Below, in pieces: positions 57,836 to 64,000 of a stretch of DNA of 64,000 bases. The notes under the pieces are model-generated. The model had not been told where the DNA came from, did not search any database, and saw only the letters and a list, made by a program, of their open reading frames with translations. The translations under genes were made by a program, and so were the position numbers. Source of the DNA: Chryseobacterium endalhagicum. Its GTDB lineage: Bacteria > Bacteroidota > Bacteroidia > Flavobacteriales > Weeksellaceae. Position 1 is the first letter of the stretch. Every line of letters begins with the position of its first letter. The DNA lies in NCBI RefSeq assembly GCF_016745235.1, contig NZ_JAELVM010000002.1, positions 186,001 through 250,000 on the forward strand, given 5' to 3'.

Positions 57836-60800
57836 ATGAAAAAAACCTTTATTTCGTTATTCACCGCTTTTTCTCTTATCCAGATTTCAGCACAGGAAAA
57901 GTCTTATTTTTTATCAACTCCATCACTTAGTCCTGACGGAAAAACAGCCTACTTCTCTTACGACGGAGATATCTGGAAAGCAGATTCCAATGGCGGAAAT
58001 GCATCCAGAATCACGGCTTTAGAAGGCGAAGAAATCAATCCCCGTATTTCTCCGGACGGAAAATGGCTGGCATTCAGCTCCAATCAGTACGGTAATTACG
58101 ACGTTTATATCATGCCCGCTGAAGGGGGAACAATTAAGCAGCTCACCTTCCACACCGGAAAAGATGAAATAGAAAACTGGGGATGGGACAGCAAAACGCT
58201 TTATTTTACCTCAACAAGAAATAATAATTTCGGAAGTTTTAAAACGACTATTGAAGGAAAAACACCGGAAAAGCTTTTCAGCAATTATTTCAATAACACC
58301 AGCGGACTTGCTGAAACACCTGCGGGAGAATATCTTTTTACCAATTCTTCGGAAGCCGCTCATCAAACCTACCGTAAGCGATACAAAGGAGAAAACAATC
58401 CTGATATTTTAGGTTATAACCCGAAGAACGGTTCTTTCAGACAGTACACGAATTATGAAGGAAAGGATTTTAACCCAAGTGTAGATAAAAACGGTGTTAT
58501 TTATTTTATTTCCGATGAGAAAAATAATGAATACAACCTTTATAAAATTGAAAATGGCGAAAAAACACTGCTGACCCAGTTTGATACTTCCATTAAAAAG
58601 CCTTTTGTCTCAGCAAACGGATCTAAAGTGATATTTGAAAAGGATTATCAGCTCTATACTTATGACGTAGCTTCAAAAAGCACACAACCTCTCAACATCA
58701 GCCTGAACGCCAATAAAAGATTGGAAAAAGAACAAAATTTCAGCGTAGAAAATAACATTTCCTATTATGACGTTTCTCCGGACGGCAAAAAGATGGCTTT
58801 TGTAAGCCGCGGTGTTCTGTTCGTTTCGGATATTGAAGGGAAATTCACCCAGCAAATTTCCGATGGCAAAGAGCGCATCATGGAAGTAAAATGGATGAAA
58901 GACAACCGCACATTACTTTTCAGCCAGACCGACAAAGGCTATCAAAACTGGTTCACTATTGCAGCAGACGGAAAAGGAAAGCCGAAACAATTAACCCAGG
59001 ATTTACGCAACAACCGTAACATAGCGCTTAACAGCGATCTTTCAAAAGCCGTTTATTTAAGCGGGCGTGATGAAGTGAGAATAATGGATTTAAAAACATT
59101 CACTTCCGCCATGATCGTAAAGGATGAAATCTGGGCGTTCCAAAATTCAAGACCTTCTTTTTCACCTAATAACGAATATGTCTTGTTTTCTGCAAAAAGG
59201 AATTTTGAACTGGATATTTTTATTTATAACATTAAAAAAAGTGAAACCATCAACCTTACCAATACGGGTGTTTCTGAAGAAGATCCTTTCTGGTCGCCGA
59301 ATGGCAAGTACATTTATTTCAGCAGCGACAGAACGAATCCTTCCTACCCTTTAGGCATGCAGAAATCCAATATTTACAGGATGGCTCTGGACTGGTTTGA
59401 TGAACCTTACAAATCTGAGAAATTCGACAAGCTTTTTGTTGAAGAAAAGAAAGATAAATCCTCAGAAAAAGATACTAAAGAGAAAAAAGGAAAGAAAGAA
59501 GAAAAAGAGAAGGAGAAAACGCCTGTTATAAAAGAACTGAAGGTTAATCCTGATTACACGCTGGAAAGAATCGAATTGGTTACAGACCGATACGGCTCCC
59601 AGGAAGATCCTACGGTTTTCGCTGACGATAAGAAAGAGATCCTGCTGTTTAATTCCAATCAGGACAATGGGAAAAAGCAGTTGTTCAAAAAAGTATTTAC
59701 TGATTTTGAGCCTGCCAAATCCGAGAAAGTTTTTGATAAGGAAGCCTATTATCTCACAAAAGTTGAGAAAAATGTATTTGCATTGATAGAAGGCAATATT
59801 TATAAGATGACCCTGGATGCATTAAAACCTGAAAAAATTAATGTTCAGTATGCTTTTGATAAAGATCTGGCTTCGGAATTCACCCAAATGTATGACGAAA
59901 CCTGGACGGGCGTTGAAGAAAACTTCTATGATGAAAATTTCCACGGCATCAACTGGAAAGCGAAAAAAGAGCAATATGCAAAGTATCTTCCATATGTAAA
60001 CAACAGAAATGATCTCCGAATTTTATTGAATGACCTCTTGGGTGAACTTAATTCTTCACATACCGGGTTTTCTTCATCCGGAAAAGAAGAAACCAAATAC
60101 CTTAATTATTTCACCAATGAAACCGGGATTGTATTTAAAGCCGATCAGCCTTATGTTGTAGAAAGCATCGTAAGGAAGTCTCCTGCATTCCGCTCCGGTG
60201 TTGATATTAAACCCGGAGACCAGCTGATTGCAGTAAACGGAAAAAATGTTGATTCCAGTGAAAACCGTGAATCGTATTTTACCAGTCCGAAAAAACAGGA
60301 GGAGCTTGTACTCACTTTCAGCCGTGGCGGCAAAAATGTGACGACAAAAGTGCATCCGATTTCAAATATGGAATTAAAAGGGCTGCTTTACGATGACTGG
60401 ATTTTCAAAAACCGCCAGCGTGTTAATAAGCTTGGAGACAACCGGATTGCTTATTCGTACATGAAAAACATGTCTACGGATGAGCTGGACCGCTTCCTTC
60501 TGGACATGGTGGAACAGGAAAACAAAAAAGACGCTGTGATTCTCGACCTGCGTTACAACACAGGAGGAAATGTTCATGATAAAGTATTGAATTTCCTTGC
60601 CCAAAAACCTTATCTGCAGTGGAAATACCGTGAAGGAAAAATGACGACTCAACCCAATTTTGCGCCTGCCGGCAAACCTATCGTTCTGCTGATCAATGAA
60701 AGCTCGTTAAGTGATGCCGAAATGACTGCAGCAGGCTTTAAAGCACTGAAACTTGGAAAAATCATTGGTCAGGACACCTACCGCTGGATTATCTTCACTT

Positions 60801-60997
60801 CGGGGAAAAACCTTGTAGACGGTTCTTATTACAGACTGCCTTCGTGGGGAACCTATACTCTTGATGGCCAGAATCTGGAAAAAACAGGGGTGAAACCGGA
60901 TATTTATGTTAAAAATACCTTTACGGACCGACTGCAGGACAAGGATCCTCAACTGGAACGGGCTGTTCAGGAGATATTAAAAGACCTGAAGAAATAA
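57836..60997 (+). CDS. Tricorn-type S41 family peptidase
   Basis: A 1053-residue exported protease. Signal peptide MKKTFISLFTAFSLIQISAQ is followed by WD40-like PD40 propeller repeats ('SPDGKTAYFSYDGDIW', 'SPDGKWLAFSSNQYGNYDVY', 'SPNGKYIYFSSDRT') over about 25-480. A Lys/Glu-rich linker follows near 540-570, then a second propeller, a PDZ domain around 755-830 ('VRKSPAFRSGVDIKPGDQLIAVNGK') and the S41 core. The nucleophile Ser959 lies in SLSDAEMT, with 'DLRYNTGGNVHD' nearby. It resembles archaeal tricorn protease and its bacterial homologues. It degrades peptides, probably in the periplasm. It is single-gene and follows the island. Confidence 0.93.
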   Translation: MKKTFISLFTAFSLIQISAQEKSYFLSTPSLSPDGKTAYFSYDGDIWKADSNGGNASRITALEGEEINPRISPDGKWLAFSSNQYGNYDVYIMPAEGGTIKQLTFHTGKDEIENWGWDSKTLYFTSTRNNNFGSFKTTIEGKTPEKLFSNYFNNTSGLAETPAGEYLFTNSSEAAHQTYRKRYKGENNPDILGYNPKNGSFRQYTNYEGKDFNPSVDKNGVIYFISDEKNNEYNLYKIENGEKTLLTQFDTSIKKPFVSANGSKVIFEKDYQLYTYDVASKSTQPLNISLNANKRLEKEQNFSVENNISYYDVSPDGKKMAFVSRGVLFVSDIEGKFTQQISDGKERIMEVKWMKDNRTLLFSQTDKGYQNWFTIAADGKGKPKQLTQDLRNNRNIALNSDLSKAVYLSGRDEVRIMDLKTFTSAMIVKDEIWAFQNSRPSFSPNNEYVLFSAKRNFELDIFIYNIKKSETINLTNTGVSEEDPFWSPNGKYIYFSSDRTNPSYPLGMQKSNIYRMALDWFDEPYKSEKFDKLFVEEKKDKSSEKDTKEKKGKKEEKEKEKTPVIKELKVNPDYTLERIELVTDRYGSQEDPTVFADDKKEILLFNSNQDNGKKQLFKKVFTDFEPAKSEKVFDKEAYYLTKVEKNVFALIEGNIYKMTLDALKPEKINVQYAFDKDLASEFTQMYDETWTGVEENFYDENFHGINWKAKKEQYAKYLPYVNNRNDLRILLNDLLGELNSSHTGFSSSGKEETKYLNYFTNETGIVFKADQPYVVESIVRKSPAFRSGVDIKPGDQLIAVNGKNVDSSENRESYFTSPKKQEELVLTFSRGGKNVTTKVHPISNMELKGLLYDDWIFKNRQRVNKLGDNRIAYSYMKNMSTDELDRFLLDMVEQENKKDAVILDLRYNTGGNVHDKVLNFLAQKPYLQWKYREGKMTTQPNFAPAGKPIVLLINESSLSDAEMTAAGFKALKLGKIIGQDTYRWIIFTSGKNLVDGSYYRLPSWGTYTLDGQNLEKTGVKPDIYVKNTFTDRLQDKDPQLERAVQEILKDLKK

Positions 60998-61018
60998 AAT
61001 CCCTATAATTAAAAGAAT

Positions 61019-61067
61019 CCGGGGTGAAATAGCGATACGGAAAAGCGTATCGTTATTTCAGCACCGG
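61019..61067. repeat. Long hairpin after the S41 peptidase
   Basis: GAAATAGCGATACG (61026-61039) pairs with CGTATCGTTATTTC (61046-61059) over 14 bp (one G-T) around GAAAAG, with further outer pairing GGT/ACC. There is no T run, so it is a transcript end or mRNA-stabilising stem, or a REP-like element. Confidence 0.6.
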
Positions 61068-61199
61068 AAAAAGGAAGCTTTGAGAAGCAACCCGCAATAT
61101 TTCTGGCATTTATTGCTGTACTTTAAGAACCAGTTTAAAATATTTCTTACTGAAATTCAACATTTTTAGCCTAAAATGGTGGTTAATTGGGGATAAAAC

Positions 61200-61230
61200 T
61201 TGACTGATATTAATATTCGTTTTATATTTG
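61200..61230 (+). promoter_or_regulatory. Promoter of tRNA-Asn (copy 2)
   Basis: TTGACT at 61200-61205 and TATATTTG at 61223-61230, with 20 bases between the TTG and the -7 box. Confidence 0.7.
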
Positions 61231-61253
61231 CAGCACCTTAAACAAAGGAAAAT

Positions 61254-61327
61254 TCCTCCTTAGCTCAGTTGGTTAGAGCATCTGACTGTTAATCAGAGGG
61301 TCGCTGGTTCGAGCCCAGCAGGAGGAG
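61254..61327 (+). tRNA. tRNA-Asn (GTT), copy 2
   Basis: The same 74-base tRNA as at 56174, with anticodon GTT. It differs in its end: the discriminator G is followed by CAG, so CCA is not encoded. A terminator follows (AAGACTTACA/TGTAGGTCTT and seven T, 61331-61360). Confidence 0.98.
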
Positions 61328-61330
61328 CAG

Positions 61331-61360
61331 AAAGACTTACAGAAATGTAGGTCTTTTTTT
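61331..61360 (+). terminator. Rho-independent terminator of tRNA-Asn copy 2
   Basis: AAGACTTACA pairs with TGTAGGTCTT around GAAA, followed by TTTTTTTAT. Confidence 0.8.
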
Positions 61361-61449
61361 ATGTCCTTCCGGCAAAAAAGATCGCAGACGATTTGTGTAT
61401 TTGAAATAGCATATATTTTGCATCATAAGAAATTAAATCAAATAACACC

Positions 61450-62169
61450 ATGCCCTACTTATCCCGGATTTATCTAAAAGATGAACACCCTCAAGATTAT
61501 CCTTTTAATCTTCCTTTTTTGCGTAACGGCTTAGATCTGAAACTCAAAAGAAATGTCACTTTTTTCGTTGGAGAAAACGGAATTGGTAAATCTACCCTCC
61601 TGGAAGCTATTGCAGAAAAGTGTGGTTTCAATGTTGCGGGAGGCAGCCGGAACCACCGCTACGATTTTCACAAAACGGAATCCGGACTATCCGATTATCT
61701 TACGCTTTCCTGGAAAACCAAAACAGCCCAGGGATTTTTTATGAGAGCCGAAAGCTTTTTCAACTTTGCCACTTATATTGACGAAGTCGCCAAAGAAGAC
61801 AGAAGAGTGCTGGATGCGTACGGAGGCAAATCCCTGCATCAACAGTCTCATGGCGAAGCGTTCCTGTCGTTATTCCACAATCACTTTCAGAATGGGCTGT
61901 ATATTCTTGATGAGCCCGAGTCTGCCCTTTCGCCTCAAAGACAGCTTTCCTTATTATCCATCATTCATAAACTCGAGAAGGCCGGAAAAGCCCAGTTTAT
62001 TATTTCCACCCATTCCCCGATCCTGATGTGCTATCCGGATGCTGAAATATTTTTACTGGATGATAAAATTCAGCTGACTCATTACAAAGACACTGAGCAC
62101 TATCACTTAACAAAGAATTTTTTAGAATCCCCTGAGCATTATTTCCGTCACTTGTTTGAAGATTTTTAG
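61450..62169 (+). CDS. ATP-binding protein of the ABC/SMC-like AAA family
   Basis: A 239-residue stand-alone ATPase with Walker A GENGIGKSTLLEAIA (about 41-55), a Ser-rich signature 'SHGEAFLSLF' and Walker B 'LYILDEPESALSPQRQLSLL' with switch His 'FIISTHSPILM'. It has no membrane domain and no coiled coil, as in the YcjX/AAA_23-like ATPases found across bacteria. No nuclease or partner gene follows. The role is unknown; single proteins like this are often annotated only as AAA ATPases. Confidence 0.88.
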   Translation: MPYLSRIYLKDEHPQDYPFNLPFLRNGLDLKLKRNVTFFVGENGIGKSTLLEAIAEKCGFNVAGGSRNHRYDFHKTESGLSDYLTLSWKTKTAQGFFMRAESFFNFATYIDEVAKEDRRVLDAYGGKSLHQQSHGEAFLSLFHNHFQNGLYILDEPESALSPQRQLSLLSIIHKLEKAGKAQFIISTHSPILMCYPDAEIFLLDDKIQLTHYKDTEHYHLTKNFLESPEHYFRHLFEDF

Positions 62170-62817
62170 GGTTAAAATAAAAAACAGGAGAAAATAGTTC
62201 CACTTACAACACCTCATTAACTGAAAAATCCTTTTTTCGGGAAAATTTACCTACTAGACAATCTCCTTTATTACACTTTTCAGCATTCCGCTTCCGTTTT
62301 CCACAAATATTCACCAGATACTCAAACCATATAATATTCAGGTAGTAAAATCGGTATGAATAGAATTCCCCATTATTATGTGGAAAAGCAATGGAAAACA
62401 TTCATTAGTTACTGTAAATCAATTTATTTATATTGTTAATAACCTGTGGAAAAAATATTGATGAGCTATCAATATCATATTAAAAACAGCTCATCGTACT
62501 GTATAAAACATGTGAATATCCTGTTAAATGCATGTTGAAAGCCTATGAATAACGCATATTGGCAGTGGATAGATTGTGGAAAACCTGTGAATACTTCCAG
62601 GAACTTCATAGGTATTGTATTTTTTAATTTAAATCATTGTATAAGGTTTATTTTTTTCAAAAAATGATGCAGAGTAAATGATTAATGATCACAATCTTTT
62701 ATTGTTATTTTCGTTACATTTGTAGTTTTGTGATTTTTTATAGAAAACGTTAAAAAAAATGATATTTTTTTAATAAACAGCACGCTTTTTGTTTGTGCTA
62801 ATTGCCTGAAGAACCAA
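62170..62817. other. Candidate replication-origin-like region (DnaA box cluster)
   Basis: A 650-bp gene-free stretch. DnaA boxes matching TTWTNCACA (TTTTCCACA or its complement TGTGGAAAA) are at 62297-62305 (+), 62379-62387 (-), 62445-62453 (-) and 62575-62583 (-). Near-boxes TGTGAATAT at 62511 and TGTGAATAC at 62586 also occur. A stem-loop with 8-bp arms GATGAGCT/AGCTCATC lies at 62460-62495, and a very AT-rich tract runs from 62620 to 62790. dnaA is not in the window. The call is a pattern, not proof. Confidence 0.5.
62723..62730 (+). promoter_or_regulatory. -7 promoter box of the DUF5686 gene
   Basis: TAGTTTTG fits TAnnTTTG. A TTG at 62702-62704 lies 18 bases upstream. Confidence 0.5.
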
Positions 62818-64000
62818 ATGATGTCAAACAACAACCTCAAATATTATAATCTCTTTTTTTTGCTTTTTATAACCTGCCTGACATACGCCCAAAACACAGC
62901 AAACGGCAGAATTGTTGACGCAAAAACCAATAAAGAAATTCTAGGTGTAGATGTATTTATCAACGATAATACGGAACCTGCTTTAAAAACTTCGCTGGGA
63001 AGTTTCACCGTACAGTCCGACAGCCTGATTTACAAGCTAAAATTCTCGAAAAAGAATTATTCTACGGAAACTATTACTATTACTCCCGAAACTGCGGAAA
63101 ATATTTTCGTGAAACTTTCGCAGGAAAAAGAAAACACCATTGCGGAAATTGTAATTCACAACGAAAAACCGAAATACAAGAACAAAAAGGAAAATCCAGC
63201 ATACGCAATTATGCAGGAAGTGTGGAAAAGAAAAAGAAACAACGGTTTAGAAAAATTTGATACCTACACCTATAAAGAGTACGAAAAGATCCAGTTTGAT
63301 GCGAATAATCTGGACAGTGCTTTTATGAGTAAAAAGATCTTCAATAAGCTGGATTTCATCTTCGACTACGCAGATTCTACAGCCAGCGGAAAGATCGGAC
63401 TTCCTATTTTCCTGAATGAATCCATTTATGAAAATTACGGAGAGAACAAGCCCGGAAAAAAGACAAAAAGATTACTGGTAGCCCAGAAAACATCAGGGTT
63501 CCAGGACAATCAGGTGATTACCATTACAGCCAAAAACCTTTACAGGGACATCAATATTTACGATAATACACTTAATTATTTTGATATCGGCTTCCCAAGC
63601 CCGGTCGGGTCCAACGGATTCAGCACATATGACTATAATTTAACGGATACGATCTCCATTCATGGTGAAAATGCTTACAAAATACGCTACCAGCCTAAAA
63701 GGAAAGAAGTTTTGGCCTTCCAGGGCTATCTTTATATAGACACGGACAGTTATGCGGTTTTGGGTGCCACTTTAAAATCAACACAAAAAATCAATGTCAA
63801 CTTTATCAACAGTATTTCCACAGAGCTGGAATATGATAATCCCGACGAAAATACTTTCCTTCCTAAAAAATTCATCACAGAAATAGAACTTACCCCGTTT
63901 GCCAAGAAAAGAACTTCGAAAAGTATCATTGCGAAGCGGACCGTAGATTATTCCCAATATGATTTCAACAAACCTCTTGACGATAAAGTATTCACCCGGA
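62818..64000 (+). CDS. DUF5686 and carboxypeptidase-regulatory-like domain protein (5' part only)
   Basis: The gene begins with ATG-ATG at 62818 and stays open to the window edge, so 394 residues are visible. Signal peptide MMSNNNLKYYNLFFLLFITC... is followed by a carboxypeptidase D regulatory-like beta-sandwich ('GRIVDAKTNKEILGVDVFINDN', about 30-100). The DUF5686 part then begins, with 'EVWKRKRNNGLEKFDTYTYKEYEKIQFD' and later strands of an outer-membrane barrel-like protein. It is a common Bacteroidetes surface or outer-membrane protein of unknown function. The C-terminal part is outside the window. Confidence 0.85.
   Translation, partial: MMSNNNLKYYNLFFLLFITCLTYAQNTANGRIVDAKTNKEILGVDVFINDNTEPALKTSLGSFTVQSDSLIYKLKFSKKNYSTETITITPETAENIFVKLSQEKENTIAEIVIHNEKPKYKNKKENPAYAIMQEVWKRKRNNGLEKFDTYTYKEYEKIQFDANNLDSAFMSKKIFNKLDFIFDYADSTASGKIGLPIFLNESIYENYGENKPGKKTKRLLVAQKTSGFQDNQVITITAKNLYRDINIYDNTLNYFDIGFPSPVGSNGFSTYDYNLTDTISIHGENAYKIRYQPKRKEVLAFQGYLYIDTDSYAVLGATLKSTQKINVNFINSISTELEYDNPDENTFLPKKFITEIELTPFAKKRTSKSIIAKRTVDYSQYDFNKPLDDKVFTR

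Noticed and set aside
62204..62401. Minus-strand frame of 65 codons in the origin-like spacer
   Set aside because: Composition is that of AT-rich spacer, it overlaps two DnaA boxes, and no domain or promoter supports it.
1..64000. CRISPR arrays, insertion sequences, restriction-modification or phage genes
   Set aside because: No regularly spaced repeats, transposase, methylase or phage structural motif was found on either strand.

Overview
The window looks like chromosome from a Flavobacteriia bacterium of the Chryseobacterium/Weeksellaceae type. This rests on several signs: promoters with the Bacteroidetes -7 box TAnnTTTG, type IX secretion (T9SS) C-terminal sorting domains and a PorD (DUF4835) gene, a TonB-dependent receptor, DUF5687 and DUF5686 proteins, the block bamD-rpoZ-coaBC-porD-recN, and low GC with very AT-rich spacers. 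The genus is an inference from gene content and order; no marker gene was compared with a database.

Layout. 1-17 kb holds secreted and envelope proteins on the minus strand: a truncated T9SS metalloprotease, prolyl oligopeptidase, RF1, a tandem non-coding repeat, an amino acid permease plus TonB receptor unit behind a SAM-I-type riboswitch, a T9SS GH13 amylase and a T9SS FISUMP protein. 17-22 kb has an AraC regulator, adjacent divergent class I and class II fumarases, and a Cys-rich double-glycine peptide. 22-32 kb has a DyP peroxidase, an ABC pair, recN and porD-coaBC-rpoZ-bamD, the last block interrupted by a foreign-looking DUF6273 gene, then a TetR regulator. 32-35 kb runs forward (TatD, TcdA, RnpA, DUF4126). 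35-42 kb is a minus-strand operon with miaB at its head, carrying a sigma-54 type activator, LptE and an acidic TPR protein. 43-51 kb has PoxB, LysA, a DEDDh exonuclease and a HerA-like ATPase. From 51 kb nearly everything is on the plus strand: a CstB-like persulfide dioxygenase/rhodanese, thioredoxin, RseP, two tRNA-Asn genes, a small island, a tricorn-type protease, an ATPase and the start of a DUF5686 protein.

The most notable points are these. (1) A lysine-rich leader ORF with a terminator and a competing antiterminator just ahead of lysA, which looks like ribosome-mediated attenuation. (2) A 1.45-kb AT-rich insertion bounded by a perfect 94-bp direct repeat that starts inside tRNA-Asn. 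It carries three related immunity-like genes, and two of these directly follow short orphan tails that look like polymorphic-toxin C-termini. (3) A cluster of four exact DnaA boxes (TTTTCCACA) beside an AT-rich stretch at 62.3-62.8 kb, a candidate replication origin. (4) A SAM-I-type riboswitch controlling an outer-membrane receptor and an inner-membrane permease, which points to uptake of methionine or a related compound.

Limits: everything was read by eye from the sequence. Domain names rest on recognised motifs, not on profile searches, and RNA structures were paired by hand.
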